From NCBI RefSeq assembly GCF_019754945.1, contig NZ_JAEUWU010000002.1:186001-250000 (forward strand): DNA of 64,000 nucleotides. The letters are read 5' to 3'. This DNA is from Corynebacterium pseudokroppenstedtii. GTDB lineage: Bacteria; Actinomycetota; Actinomycetes; Mycobacteriales; Mycobacteriaceae. Made by a program: the position numbers and the translations under genes. The notes beneath the pieces are model-generated. The model had not been told where the DNA came from. It saw only the letters and a program-made list of their open reading frames with translations, and did not search any database. The stretch's first letter is position 1; every line of letters starts with the position of its first letter. Shown here piece by piece: positions 1-10,040 of the stretch.

Positions 1-272
1 CAGGCCAACCGGGGCACCCCGGGAGTCTCTACTAGCAGCTGTAGTAACAGGGGTAACACAACTGATCCCACATATTCGATTAAACACCGTATCCGCTTTG
101 CCCCTTCCATGACAAAGAAAGCGGTTATTTACGGCGTGTGGGCCACACATGAGGGGGTAAACGACCAGATTTTGGAGGTATTCCACAACAATTCGGGCAA
201 CCCCGGTAAGGACAGGCAAAAGTTTCATAAAACCGATCCCGGTCAGGTGGCACTACGCATTGCCGACGGCGG

Positions 273-300
273 TCACGCCCGACGTTATTCACGCCCGACG
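273..300. repeat. 12-bp direct repeat, two copies, in the 1-323 intergenic stretch
   Basis: The 12-mer TCACGCCCGACG occurs at 273-284 and again at 289-300, separated by TTAT. It lies just past the stop of the glutaredoxin-like gene. The rest of 1-323 contains no gene that I can support. In related genomes the next gene in this direction is hemA (or rex-hemA), so this stretch may hold that promoter, but no clear operator was seen. Confidence 0.5.
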
Positions 301-323
301 TCCTTTACCTCCGACAGCACCCC

Positions 324-566
324 TCACGACTCCAGGGCGTCGATGAGGTCCTCGTCGTCGATTTCCCAACAGGCGATTTCGTCGTCGTCGACAAGAACGA
401 CGGGAACACGATCCCCGAATTCCATGGCCAAGCTGGTGTCGGAGTCAACGTCCGTGACCACGAACTCGGCACCCCAGCGTTGGCAGATCGGGCGAATCTG
501 CTCCGCAACTCGTCGGCACGATCCGCATGATTGCCTCACCATCAGCTCAACCTGATGCATATACAC
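324..566 (-). CDS. Glutaredoxin-like (thioredoxin-fold) small protein
   Basis: This 80-residue protein has a thioredoxin/glutaredoxin fold. A CGSC motif (Cys15, Cys18) sits after the first beta strand, the cis-Pro segment DRVPVVLVDDDEI follows in the middle, and an acidic helix ends the chain. It matches the DUF836/glutaredoxin-like family that lies beside hemA in corynebacteria and mycobacteria. The expected role is cytosolic thiol-disulfide exchange, perhaps with mycothiol, whose synthesis gene mshA lies about 11 kb away. The substrate is unknown. It is the last of a run of minus-strand genes. The start is the only Met that leaves the first beta strand intact. Confidence 0.85.
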   Translation of the reverse strand: MYMHQVELMVRQSCGSCRRVAEQIRPICQRWGAEFVVTDVDSDTSLAMEFGDRVPVVLVDDDEIACWEIDDEDLIDALES

Positions 567-675
567 CTATCCTCAGATACGACAAAAGCCGGCCCCGGAG
601 GCGAAGATCCGTGCAGCCACGGTTCCACCTCACCCGACAGGTCGGCTTTGGCGAGAGCTCCTCACGGAGCCCGGT

Positions 676-777
676 TTACTTACCGAGCTTCCTACGCTGA
701 ACGCGGGTGCGGCGCAGAAGCTTGCGGTGCTTCTTCTTGGACATACGCTTGCGGCGCTTCTTAATGACAGAACCCAT
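676..777 (-). CDS. 33-residue very basic peptide, bTHX / AURKAIP1-COX24 family
   Basis: The gene encodes 33 residues beginning [20 protein letters not shown] and ending in a basic tail. More than half of the residues are Lys or Arg, including the conserved [14 protein letters not shown] core of the actinobacterial bTHX-like family (Rv0500B in M. tuberculosis). The family is thought to be an extra small-subunit ribosomal component, so ribosome binding is inferred. The position between the excisionase-type HTH gene and the glutaredoxin gene is the same as in mycobacteria and C. glutamicum. Such short genes are often missed in annotation. Confidence 0.9.
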
Positions 778-985
778 GAGGAATCCTTTATCGATAGTGA
801 ACAGTTTCTCGCCTACGCACGAGGCAGACACGAATGGCCACCACTCTACCGGCCACGACGTGCTAAAACCAAAAGTGAAACGTAGGGCGTATCTGCCACG
901 CAGTGTCCGTCACAGACAAAGTCGCTGGTGGGGGTGAGACTTTTCTAGCCTCACCCCGCGCAACCAACGAGTAGATCGCGTGCGA

Positions 986-1177
986 CTAGATCGCTTTGTA
1001 GTGCGACTCTTTAAGGTACTCATCCACCGCAGACTCGTGCACCCGGAAGGAACGCCCTACGCGAACAGCCGGAAGCTCACCGGCGTGGACCAGGCGGTAC
1101 ACGGTCATCTTGGAGACTCGCATAATGTCTGCAACTTCAGCGACCGTCAGAAACGATCCGTTTTCTGCATGGCTCAT
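986..1177 (-). CDS. Excisionase-type (MerR-like) helix-turn-helix DNA-binding protein
   Basis: This is a 63-residue protein that is almost entirely one winged-helix domain. LTVAEVADIMRVSKMTVYRL is the HTH, and the wing reads VRVGRSFRVHESAVDEYL. It belongs to the Rv0500A-type family found between proC and the bTHX peptide throughout mycolic-acid bacteria. In mycobacteria this gene is tied to phosphate-dependent or developmental regulation; here its role is unknown. The start at 1177 is chosen because GAAAGG lies about 11 bases upstream. An in-frame upstream start would add 20 low-complexity residues without a ribosome-binding site. Confidence 0.9.
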   Translation of the reverse strand: MSHAENGSFLTVAEVADIMRVSKMTVYRLVHAGELPAVRVGRSFRVHESAVDEYLKESHYKAI

Positions 1178-1438
1178 ACTCAGTTTTCTACCTTTCGGCA
1201 CGCCGCGCTGCAGGCTTCCCCTCCCGCAGGGTGACACGCACGTGCTTAGACCAGCTTAGCGTGAATGATGTGTCATAGCGATTATAGGGGGACACAACGT
1301 GTTAATTGTGCAGTTAAGAACACCTATGGAACCGATGAGAACCCATGAGCATCATGGGACAAGTGTGAAACAAAGCAACGCAATTGGATTACTTCTGGAT
1401 TGCTTCACGCCCCTAACTCTCACCGTTGAGTTGTCGTC

Positions 1439-2281
1439 TTAGTTATCGCCCGAATTATCCGATTTCGACGCCGGCTTCCCCAATTCCTCAGACTTCTTCG
1501 CGCAGGCTTCCATCGCCCGGTAAAAGGCGGTGCGCAAGCCGTTCTCGTCGAGGGCGCGGGTCGCTGCACTCGTCGTCCCACCTGGCGACGACACATTCGC
1601 GCGGAGCTGTACAGGGTCGGCCCCTTCCTGCGTGGCCATCGTCGACGCGCCCAGTGCAGTTTGCGAAGCCAACTCCTTAGCTAGTTCGCGGGGCAGCCCC
1701 AGATTGACGCCGGCATCCGTCATGGCTTCCAGAACGAGGAAGAAATAGGCCGGGCCTGATCCGGACACAGCGGTCGCCGCGTCCATTTGCGATTCTTTGA
1801 CTTCCGCGGTGTAGCCCAACAGCCCGAGCAGCTCAGAGACTGTTGCCAGTTGCTCGTCAGAGACGAAGCGGCCCCGCGCGATCACGTTGACACCCTTGCC
1901 CACGAGCATCGGGGTGTTGGGCATCACGCGCACAATGGCCGTCCCCGCGGAGGCGATCCCTTCCAGCGAGGACAATGTGATTCCTGCGGCCATGGACACC
2001 AGGATCGTATCCGTGTCGTTGTGGTCAACGACATCTGCGATGCTTTCCACCACGCCGAGTGTGTCGTAGGGCTTCACACATAGGAAAGCGATGTCCGCGT
2101 TTTCTACCGCAGTGGCATCGTCGTCGACAGCGGTAACTCCATAGCGCTCTTTGAGTTCGTCGCTGCGCTCTGGGCGTCGATTAGCTACGACAATGTCCGT
2201 CGGATCGTAATCGCCGGACAGTAGGCCCCCGATCAGGGCCTCGCCGATCTTTCCTCCACCAATTACCGCGATTTTAGTCAT
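1439..2281 (-). CDS. proC: Pyrroline-5-carboxylate reductase
   Basis: The 280-residue protein catalyses the last step of proline synthesis, reducing pyrroline-5-carboxylate to proline with NAD(P)H in the cytosol. The Rossmann nucleotide motif IAVIGGGKIGEALIGGLL spans residues 4-21. The family signature around VSGSGPAYFFLVLEAM and the C-terminal VSSPGGTT motif are both present. The length is normal for ProC. It follows the acidic membrane protein on the same strand after a 58-base gap. The last 15 or so residues (KPASKSDNSGDN) are a hydrophilic tail and not part of the fold. Confidence 0.96.
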   Translation of the reverse strand: MTKIAVIGGGKIGEALIGGLLSGDYDPTDIVVANRRPERSDELKERYGVTAVDDDATAVENADIAFLCVKPYDTLGVVESIADVVDHNDTDTILVSMAAGITLSSLEGIASAGTAIVRVMPNTPMLVGKGVNVIARGRFVSDEQLATVSELLGLLGYTAEVKESQMDAATAVSGSGPAYFFLVLEAMTDAGVNLGLPRELAKELASQTALGASTMATQEGADPVQLRANVSSPGGTTSAATRALDENGLRTAFYRAMEACAKKSEELGKPASKSDNSGDN

Positions 2282-2339
2282 GCACCCAGGGTGCCAGAGT
2301 CAACCATGCACGTCCACCGACAGCGACGACGCGGGTTCG

Positions 2340-3566
2340 CTACATGACGACGAGGTACGGGCCGAAGGTCAGCGCGAGCCCCACAACCGCGGCAAGAAGC
2401 ATGATGAGCTTGTCTTTTTCACGCAGAAGAGCGTGAACCACCCCGACGAACACAAGAGTCATGACGATGGCCAGCAATGCCGTCAGGGGCACCGAGAACC
2501 TGTTCCACAGAATGGTGAACCCTTTGAACACGGCCACGCCAGCGGCCAAGGCAACGATGATCTGGACGATCATCAAGCCAATGTTCATTTTGTCCGAGGA
2601 CTCGCCCTTGTCTGAGGAGGCACTCTTGCCCGACGACGTGGCCCTGGCCGCGGCCTCGTCCCGGTCTGAGAACTCATCGTCCACATCGGAGTACTCCGAC
2701 AAGTGATCCGAATCCTCGTACTCTTCCTCCGGCAGGATCCCTGCCTGCTCATCGTGCCGGTACGCGGGCTCATCGTCGATCTCAGAGCCGTCATCGGAGG
2801 GGTAATCTCCGCGCACTAATCCCTGGTTGTCGGCGTTATCGTCGGCGGCTGCGAGGTCCTCGTCGGTAATCTGTTGCAGATTGCGAGTCTCTTCCGTCGA
2901 CGGAGTTGATGTACGCGAGGTCGCCGCCGAGACGGAGTCACGCGCCTGATCATCCTCAGCAATGTCGCTGCTAGCGGCTGAATCGTCAGCGTCATCCGCA
3001 CCCGCAGCCCACGTATCTTCATTCCATACGGTGTCCGCGGCGTCCTCAGCTTCGACGTCGGCTGCATCAGCGTCACTGTCAACGCCGCCGTCAAGATCAG
3101 CTTCGTAGTCAATTACGCGCGCATCGTCGACACTTTGATCAACCAGATCGACATCGTCGGCACTCTGATCGTCATGTGCATCGTTCTGTGCAGCTCGGGC
3201 CCAAGTTTCATCAGACCACGACGAGTCACTATCCACAGACTCACTATCGGCTGAGTCGTTATCCACCGACTCACTATCCACCGACTCGTCGTCCACGGAC
3301 GCTGAAGTTTCAGCCTCTACGTCATCAGCCTCATCAACATCAACGTCCGTCGGCTCTTCATATCCGCCGTTTTCAAGGTGTTCGTCGGTAACCTTCGGAA
3401 TTGACCCCGTCAGTTCTGCGACAGACACGCCCCCCTGTTCAATGTTCCGGTGCCGTCGAGGGGCAACATCGGCATCGTCAGCCGGTTCCCCAGCTACGCC
3501 GGCATTCTTCCGGCTCGCGGCGCGGCGAGTAAGAAGTTCTGCCACAGTTATTTGGTCGCCAGCCAT
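2340..3566 (-). CDS. Acidic, Asp/Ser-rich membrane protein (Rv0497-like) with C-terminal membrane segments
   Basis: The protein has about 408 residues. A short N-terminal motif (MAGDQITVAELLTRR) is followed by about 270 residues of acidic low-complexity sequence. This stretch includes direct repeats of the SVDSESVDND type, visible in DNA near 3230-3300. Three hydrophobic segments, roughly residues 329-348, 352-375 and 383-406, anchor the C-terminus. It occupies the place of the Rv0497 conserved transmembrane protein between ppx and proC. The N-terminal motif is conserved in those relatives, whereas the acidic linker is not. The function is unknown. The start at 3566 has GAGAGGA just upstream; an in-frame extension to 3683 lacks support. 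Confidence 0.75.
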   Translation of the reverse strand: MAGDQITVAELLTRRAASRKNAGVAGEPADDADVAPRRHRNIEQGGVSVAELTGSIPKVTDEHLENGGYEEPTDVDVDEADDVEAETSASVDDESVDSESVDNDSADSESVDSDSSWSDETWARAAQNDAHDDQSADDVDLVDQSVDDARVIDYEADLDGGVDSDADAADVEAEDAADTVWNEDTWAAGADDADDSAASSDIAEDDQARDSVSAATSRTSTPSTEETRNLQQITDEDLAAADDNADNQGLVRGDYPSDDGSEIDDEPAYRHDEQAGILPEEEYEDSDHLSEYSDVDDEFSDRDEAAARATSSGKSASSDKGESSDKMNIGLMIVQIIVALAAGVAVFKGFTILWNRFSVPLTALLAIVMTLVFVGVVHALLREKDKLIMLLAAVVGLALTFGPYLVVM

Positions 3567-3797
3567 ACCGTCCTCTCGACCATCAATGGAGAATGGCCCA
3601 TTGTTCACGGGCCGGACATTAACGCCCTCAACCCTACCCAAGCGCAGGCCAACAATGAACATATGGCCACATTTTTGGGCCACAAACTAGTTTCACTCTT
3701 AGGTGTATAAGCCAAATAGTGCCGACAATCAAACGATTACCGACGCTGCAACAGCCGCGAATGCCGGCGTCAAGAGGCCACGCGGCCACAACCCCGC

Positions 3798-4742
3798 CTA
3801 CTGGTAGTCGGCCACAAAGTCCGGCGAATCCGTGTAGCGCATAATGACGCCTTCACGCAGCGCCCACGGGCAAATGCTGATCTCTTCCAGGTCCAGAGCG
3901 CGCATGGCCCCCTCAGCCACCAGCGCACCCGCCACAATCTGCGGCGCGCGATCCGCACTAACGCCCTCGAGCTCGGCGCGGTCCTCCGCCGTCATCCGAG
4001 AAATAAACGCAATCAGCTGCCGAACACCCGCGCGCGTCAACGTCCGTTTCACTCTGGGGCCAGCCGAACTGGGGGCGGCACCCGTCAGTCGGGCCAATGT
4101 CCTAAAGGTTTTCGACGTTCCCACGGCAAGATCGGGAACCCCGTGGTTTTTAATCGTCGCTGCTGGGGCGGCCAATTCCGCATCGATGTAATCGCGCAGC
4201 GCTTTGATCTTCTTCTTCGACGGCGGGTCTTGGTCCAGCCAATCGTGGGTCAACCGGTTCGCGCCCAACTGGACGGAGAACGCGTCTTCCGGGTCTTCAT
4301 CCGGGCCAGCGCTGATCTCCAGGGATCCGCCACCGATGTCGAGGTCAATGATTCGCCCGGCCGACCATCCGTACCACCGTCGGACAGCAAGAAATGTTAA
4401 GCGGGCTTCGTCCTCGCCGGACAGAATTTTTAGCTCGACGCCGGTCTGGTCTTTCACTTCCGACAGAACGTCGTCGGAGTTGGTGGCGGACCGCACCGCG
4501 GACGTAGCGAAGGGGATCATGTCATCGCAACCGAACGTTTCCGCCAGGTCAGAGGCCTCTTTGACACCTTTGACGAGCTTGTGGCGGCCTTTCGAGTTCA
4601 ACTCGCCATGCTTATTAATGTGCTCCATGAGCCGCATGGTGGTTTTCCAGTCGCTCATCGCCGACGGTTGACCACCCTGACGGGCATCAACCACCACGAG
4701 ATGAACGGTGTTGCTTCCTACGTCTAGTACACCGAGTCGCAC
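3798..4742 (-). CDS. ppx: Ppx/GppA-family exopolyphosphatase or (p)ppGpp phosphohydrolase
   Basis: This 314-residue protein has the ASKHA phosphatase fold. MRLGVLDVGSNTVHLVVVDA is the phosphate-1 motif, and IIDLDIGGGSLEIS near residue 135 is the phosphate-2 motif. At about 314 residues it is the short actinobacterial type (Rv0496/Ppx1 and C. glutamicum Ppx2-like), lacking the C-terminal HD domain of E. coli Ppx. The expected reaction is release of orthophosphate from polyphosphate chain ends. The location near senX3-regX3 fits a phosphate-linked role. Confidence 0.92.
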   Translation of the reverse strand: MRLGVLDVGSNTVHLVVVDARQGGQPSAMSDWKTTMRLMEHINKHGELNSKGRHKLVKGVKEASDLAETFGCDDMIPFATSAVRSATNSDDVLSEVKDQTGVELKILSGEDEARLTFLAVRRWYGWSAGRIIDLDIGGGSLEISAGPDEDPEDAFSVQLGANRLTHDWLDQDPPSKKKIKALRDYIDAELAAPAATIKNHGVPDLAVGTSKTFRTLARLTGAAPSSAGPRVKRTLTRAGVRQLIAFISRMTAEDRAELEGVSADRAPQIVAGALVAEGAMRALDLEEISICPWALREGVIMRYTDSPDFVADYQ

Positions 4743-4816
4743 GGAACATAACTGTATCAGTGCGGTTAACGAACCAACGTGGGTGGCGGGCAGAGTGACG
4801 TAACCCGCTCAGTTGC

Positions 4817-5278
4817 TTAGTCCTTCTCGGGCAATCCGCCAGCCCACAGTGCAGCAGCGATCAAGCCCGGTTGCCCGAAAAGTCGCAGGAGGCGTTTGCC
4901 GTCGGTATCCAGGTTAAATCCGCCGTTCTTTTCGGCGTACTGCCCCACATTGCCTGGGAAAATAGCAATGTAGAAAGCGGCCAATGCAACCCCAACTTTG
5001 CGACGCTCCTTGGGCAAAGCTAACAGGCCGAGGCCAAGGCCAATTTCTGCCAAACCAGAGCCGACGACGACCGAATCCTCGGAGAACGGCGCCCAGGACG
5101 GGACCTGGTCCTGGAATGTTTTGCGGTTCCACGCGAGGTGCGACACACCCGCCATCGTCATAAATCCACCGAGAGCGAGCCGCGTGACCTTCTGCGAAAC
5201 TGGCTCTTTTTTAGGCGCATGCCCTGCGTACAGCTTCTTTGCTCGAGACAGCCGACGCTGAAGTGTTTTTTTAGTCAT
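4817..5278 (-). CDS. DoxX-family small membrane protein
   Basis: The 153-residue protein has four predicted hydrophobic segments. They include VTRLALGGFMTMAGVSHLAW, a central SVVVGSGLAEIGLGLGLLAL, AAFYIAIFPGNVGQYAEK and a C-terminal FGQPGLIAAALWAGG. The GVSHL and GLAEIG-type motifs are typical of the DoxX/DoxD-like family. In mycobacteria DoxX forms a membrane oxidoreductase complex with SodA and SseA; that role is not shown here. The start at 5278 is chosen for AAAGGAG upstream. A 14-residue extension is possible but lacks a ribosome-binding site. Confidence 0.8.
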   Translation of the reverse strand: MTKKTLQRRLSRAKKLYAGHAPKKEPVSQKVTRLALGGFMTMAGVSHLAWNRKTFQDQVPSWAPFSEDSVVVGSGLAEIGLGLGLLALPKERRKVGVALAAFYIAIFPGNVGQYAEKNGGFNLDTDGKRLLRLFGQPGLIAAALWAGGLPEKD

Positions 5279-5475
5279 GATGGCTCCTTTGTTGGGCCCT
5301 TCGTTGGACCGAAAATTCATTGGACCAGTAAGCGTTTACCCATCATACGTCCGTCGAAACACTGCGACAGATTCGCGAAATGACACGAAACAAAGGAACG
5401 GAATAAAAGGCCCCGCCACAAGATAATCATGCATAATGTCAGAAATATCTATGGGGATAGGGTGAGCTTAAGGCG

Positions 5476-6153
5476 ATGAGTGACATGACGAGAAGTAGAA
5501 AATACGTTCCTCAGCTCAGCGTTGTGCCCGTGGTCGGTCTTTGGTTGTCTGGATGCGGTCAGGGCGGTGACGAGACACCCCAAGGCTCACCATCAGCAGT
5601 TTCCCCGTCGGCTACCTCACCTTCGAGTCCCAACGGCACATCAAACAACCACGCGAACATTCAGCCCTCACTCGACTCCCAGGCAGAGGCCGATCACCGT
5701 ACAGATGGTGACAGCACCGATGGCGACGCCACCGAGGGTGGCCATCGTCGGCAAGAAGACGCACCATCCACGTTGCACGGGACGAGCAATTACATCCCCA
5801 ATCCCAATCAAATCGGCGGATATTGTGGCACGACCTACGACGGCGATGAGATCAAGGCAGGGGCGAAAACATCCTGCGGTTTTGCAGGGGCAATATTCAC
5901 CTCCGCGATGCAGCAGACGTACTCCAAGTGGGCTCCTGACCCGACTGTGACCTCCGTATTGCGCGCTGACTTCACACAAAAGAGCCCGACGACGGGGCAG
6001 GAATACACCGTCGTCTGCATTATCGGCAGCGCGCAGGACACCCTTTCTTGTGGAGAGAAAATCAACGCGACCGGAAGCGATCGTGGCAGTTTCGAGGCTG
6101 TTTACCATCGAGGACCTGCTGGAACCTTTGGCCCACGGGTCAGCAAGAAATAA
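5476..6153 (+). CDS. Putative secreted lipoprotein, function unknown
   Basis: The 225-residue protein has a short signal sequence ending in a lipobox, LSGC (Cys27), so it should be lipid-anchored on the outer face of the membrane. A 75-residue Ser/Thr/Pro and Asp-rich linker follows. The C-terminal domain, about residues 110-225, contains four cysteines (in YCGTTYDG, TSCGFAG, VVCIIG, LSCGEK) that could form two disulfides. The domain resembles secreted corynebacterial and mycobacterial proteins of unknown function. It is alone on the plus strand, divergent from the DoxX gene. Confidence 0.7.
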   Translation: MSDMTRSRKYVPQLSVVPVVGLWLSGCGQGGDETPQGSPSAVSPSATSPSSPNGTSNNHANIQPSLDSQAEADHRTDGDSTDGDATEGGHRRQEDAPSTLHGTSNYIPNPNQIGGYCGTTYDGDEIKAGAKTSCGFAGAIFTSAMQQTYSKWAPDPTVTSVLRADFTQKSPTTGQEYTVVCIIGSAQDTLSCGEKINATGSDRGSFEAVYHRGPAGTFGPRVSKK

Positions 6154-6229
6154 TCACGACGGGACCGCTTCTGTCACAGCCGACCGTTATAATCACGGGC
6201 GTTAATGGGCTTGGATGAGGTGTTCCTGG

Positions 6230-6466
6230 ATGAGCGGTTTCGATGATCCCCGTAATATTGCTTGTGCGAAGCGCCAGCTAAACGAGCTGCGCTCTGTGAT
6301 CAGCAAAGAACATGGTTTTCACCTGCGAGAAATGCTCATACTATTTTTCGCTGACATCGCGCTTTGCTACGTGGTAGAAGCGGAATATCAGGCATACCTC
6401 CGGGGAGAGCTTGAGGCCATCTCACTAGAAGAGTTGAGACGGCAGCTGGATGAGCAGGAGGAGTGA
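6230..6466 (+). CDS. Small helical hypothetical protein
   Basis: This is a protein of about 78 residues with no recognised domain. The sequence looks mainly helical, with a central hydrophobic stretch (EMLILFFADIALCYVVEAEY) and a charged C-terminal helix ending SLEELRRQLDEQEE. The size and charge pattern would suit an antitoxin or small regulator, but no partner toxin gene is visible. The start at 6230 is preferred over 6215; both lack a strong ribosome-binding site. A strong terminator lies about 100 bases downstream. Confidence 0.45.
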   Translation: MSGFDDPRNIACAKRQLNELRSVISKEHGFHLREMLILFFADIALCYVVEAEYQAYLRGELEAISLEELRRQLDEQEE

Positions 6467-6569
6467 GCTCTCCATCCGCGTCTTGGCAACTATGCGTGCT
6501 TTTTATAGAGGTAGACGGTAGAGTCTTACTTACTGAGCAGGAATCACCTGCATAGTAAAATGAAATCCT

Positions 6570-6599
6570 GGTCTCGAGCAGCAGCTCGAGGCCGTTTTT
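6570..6599 (+). terminator. Rho-independent terminator
   Basis: A 9-bp stem (6570-6578 with 6585-6593, one G-T pair) closes a CAGCAG loop and is followed by GTTTTT. It lies downstream of the small helical gene and would stop its transcript. Confidence 0.8.
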
Positions 6600-6666
6600 C
6601 ATTTCAAGGAAGAGTTTATCTTCAGTCGTATCACCCCGTATTACGTTTGGGTTCAACCGTCGCTAG

Positions 6667-7740
<1,074 letters not shown>

Positions 7741-7755
7741 AACCAGCGACCGTCC

Positions 7756-8442
7756 TTATTCGAATTTGTATCCAAGCCCCCGTACCGTAATCAGGTGGTG
7801 CGGGTGTGAGGGGTCGTGCTCCACCTTGGACCGCAACCGCTTCACGTGAACATCCAGCGTTTTCGTGTCCCCCACGTAGTCCAGCCCCCACACACGGTCA
7901 ATCAACTGACCACGGGTCAACACGCGCCCTTCATTCCGCATCAGGTATTCCAGCAGGTCAAATTCCTTCAAGGGCATGTTGATTTCTTTGCCGTCCACCC
8001 ATACCGAGTGGCGTTCAACGTCCATCCGGACGTTCCCGACCTCAAGAATTTCGTCGTCAAACTGATCAGGCCCAGAGGTCCCGCGGCCACGTCGAAGGAC
8101 TGCCCGAATTCTCGCGATGAGTTCGCGGGCCGAATACGGTTTCGTGACGTAATCGTCGGCACCCAATTCGAGGCCAACAATTTTGTCCATCTCCGTATCT
8201 CGTGCAGTGACCATAATGATGGGGACGCTGGAGCTTTGTCTCAGTTTTTTACAGACCTCGGTGCCGGACATCCCCGGGAGCATGAGGTCGAGGAGAACAA
8301 TGCTGATCTCGTGCTGGCTGAACTCGCGCAGCCCCGTCGGCCCGTCCGGGGCGATGATGACATCGAATCCCTCCTTGCGCAGGAGGAATGCAAGCGGCTC
8401 GGATAACGTTTCCTGATCTTCGACAATAAGAACACTAGTCAT
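7756..8442 (-). CDS. regX3: Two-component response regulator RegX3
   Basis: This 228-residue OmpR/PhoB-class regulator has an N-terminal receiver domain, with Asp in VLLDLMLPGMSG as the phospho-acceptor and Lys in DDYVTKPYSARELIARI. The C-terminal winged helix ends DVHVKRLRSKVEHDPSHPHHL...VRGLGYKFE. In actinobacteria RegX3 controls phosphate-starvation genes. The start at 8442 overlaps the senX3 stop by eight bases (ATGACTAG), so it is translationally coupled to the sensor gene. A longer in-frame start at 8526 would lie deep inside senX3 and is rejected. Confidence 0.95.
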   Translation of the reverse strand: MTSVLIVEDQETLSEPLAFLLRKEGFDVIIAPDGPTGLREFSQHEISIVLLDLMLPGMSGTEVCKKLRQSSSVPIIMVTARDTEMDKIVGLELGADDYVTKPYSARELIARIRAVLRRGRGTSGPDQFDDEILEVGNVRMDVERHSVWVDGKEINMPLKEFDLLEYLMRNEGRVLTRGQLIDRVWGLDYVGDTKTLDVHVKRLRSKVEHDPSHPHHLITVRGLGYKFE

Positions 8443-9709
8443 GCGTCGGGAGCTCCAAAGTGAATGTTGATCCGGTTTCCGGCTTACTCCATAGCTTAAT
8501 GTCGCCGTCGTGGTTTGCTGCCACATGCTTCACAATTGCCAGACCCAAACCGGTACCCCCTGTTCGTCGGGACCGTGCCTTGTCGACGCGGAAGAACCGC
8601 TCGAAGACGCGTTTCTGGTCTTCGGGGGCAATGCCGATGCCGCGATCTGTCACGCGAACATCGACGACCTGCCGCCCTTTGTCGGGATCAGAGAGCACTT
8701 CCCTAGTGACGGTGACCGGTGTTGCTTCCGGCGAGTAGTTGATGGCGTTCATGATGAGGTTGCTCACGGCGGTAACCAGCGAGTTCGTGTCCCCTAGCAC
8801 GGTGGCCCCGCAGGGAGCGTCGGTGGACAGTGAGATGTCGTGTGCTTCGGCGGCAAATCGGCATCGTTCCACTGCTTCGTCAACCACATCGTCGATGCTC
8901 AGGACTTCGAAGTCAGGTAATGGTTCCGCGCCTTGTAGCTTGGTTAAAGAAATTAGTTCGGTGATCAATTGACCCAGTCTTTGGGTTTCTTTCATCACTT
9001 TTCCGCCGAAATATTCGACAGAATCGGGGTCATCTTTCGCCTCAAGCAGCGCTTCCACCATTAACGACACCGCCCCGACCGGCGATTTCAACTCATGCGA
9101 CACATTCGCGACGAAATCCCTCCGCGCAGTTTCCATGCGCACATTTTCTGAATCATCAATCGCATAAATAACGATGAAACGATTGTCGCTATCGGACAGC
9201 AAACGAACGGCAGCTTTCACCGAAAAAATAGGACGCTCACGGGTCTGGCGGGCGGACCGCTCCGGGCGGAACACAATCTCACGCGGCTCACCATCCGCGA
9301 AAACCTTCAGCGCAGCGCCCCACGCCGCCCGGTTGATGTGCGTCTTATCCACAATGCCCAGAACTCGGGAGGCATCGTTAGCCAGCACAATGTCTTCATG
9401 ATTATCGACGACGACCACCGCGATGGGTGAATTATCGACGGCCACATTAAGCACGTCGGCGTAGGTCACCAGCTTGCTCGGCGCCTTCGTTTTAGGCTGC
9501 CGAGCTTTGGCCTGGCGCGATGGCGAAGCTGGTTTCTGAACACGGGCCGTCGGTTCGCGGCCGGGCGCTTCCCCACCCGGGCGAGGTTTCAGCCGCGGGT
9601 GGAGTAATTGCACACCAGAGAGAACACGGTGCAATTTGGCCACTGTGAAACCAATGGCTCCCCCGACGAACACACTGACTGCGATGATGATGCCGATTGT
9701 CGCGGACAC
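8435..9709 (-). CDS. senX3: Two-component sensor histidine kinase SenX3
   Basis: The 424-residue kinase has an N-terminal membrane segment (about residues 3-25) and a basic/Pro-rich linker. A PAS-like domain follows (about 70-180, with NVAVDNSPIAVVVVDNHEDI). The dimerisation domain has the phospho-acceptor His in NVSHELKSPVGAV (near residue 206), and the ATPase domain has N (NLIMNAINYSP), G1 (DRGIGIAP) and G2 (GTGLGLAIVKH) boxes. Only one clear membrane span is seen; mycobacterial SenX3 has two. It is the partner of RegX3. The start is a GTG preceded by no strong ribosome-binding site. The promoter region upstream carries unusual repeats. Confidence 0.94.
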   Translation of the reverse strand: MSATIGIIIAVSVFVGGAIGFTVAKLHRVLSGVQLLHPRLKPRPGGEAPGREPTARVQKPASPSRQAKARQPKTKAPSKLVTYADVLNVAVDNSPIAVVVVDNHEDIVLANDASRVLGIVDKTHINRAAWGAALKVFADGEPREIVFRPERSARQTRERPIFSVKAAVRLLSDSDNRFIVIYAIDDSENVRMETARRDFVANVSHELKSPVGAVSLMVEALLEAKDDPDSVEYFGGKVMKETQRLGQLITELISLTKLQGAEPLPDFEVLSIDDVVDEAVERCRFAAEAHDISLSTDAPCGATVLGDTNSLVTAVSNLIMNAINYSPEATPVTVTREVLSDPDKGRQVVDVRVTDRGIGIAPEDQKRVFERFFRVDKARSRRTGGTGLGLAIVKHVAANHDGDIKLWSKPETGSTFTLELPTHD

Positions 9710-9927
9710 ATCATTAAGCGTAGTCGGTCACGTGGGGCGAGCTCCCCCATGCCTCACAACCCCACGCGGATTAGCTGCAACCCCCTCCAGGAACCACGCT
9801 GCAATCCGAAGCCGCACGCCCATCGGCGCCTCCAGAGTGCCCTGACGGTCGTCCTACTCGGTAGACGACTGCGCCAGCGAAATCACCACATATCGCCTTC
9901 TATCAGCTAAAACCTAGACGAATACGC

Positions 9928-10040
9928 TTCACCAACACAATCAGTTGGATTCACACAATGTCACACAGCATGGCCTAACTTCACATAATGCATAATGTGA
10001 CATAATGAAGTCGGAGCTTCACAGCATGCGTGTTGTGAAG
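9928..10040. promoter_or_regulatory. Repeat-rich control region upstream of senX3-regX3
   Basis: TTCAC elements lie at 9928, 9950, 9980 and 10018. Within 9951-10010 the sequence reads as 10-base units: TCACACAATG, TCACACAGCA, an unrelated unit, TCACATAATG, CATAATGTGA and CATAATGAAG. Positions 9981-10000 form a near-palindrome. A separate inverted repeat, CTTCACA/TGTGAAG, is at 10017-10023 and 10034-10040. Helix-spaced direct repeats of TTCAC-like sequence are the kind of site bound by PhoB/RegX3-class regulators, so autoregulation by RegX3 is inferred. The rest of 9710-9927 shows no gene. Confidence 0.5.

Noticed and set aside
109..555. Plus-strand open frame over the glutaredoxin-like gene
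   Set aside because: It runs antisense to a conserved gene, is Ser/Thr/Arg-rich and has no ribosome-binding site or recognisable domain.
3230..3310. Short repeated units that look like a small repeat array
   Set aside because: They encode the Asp/Ser-Val repeats of the acidic membrane protein and are explained by coding sequence.
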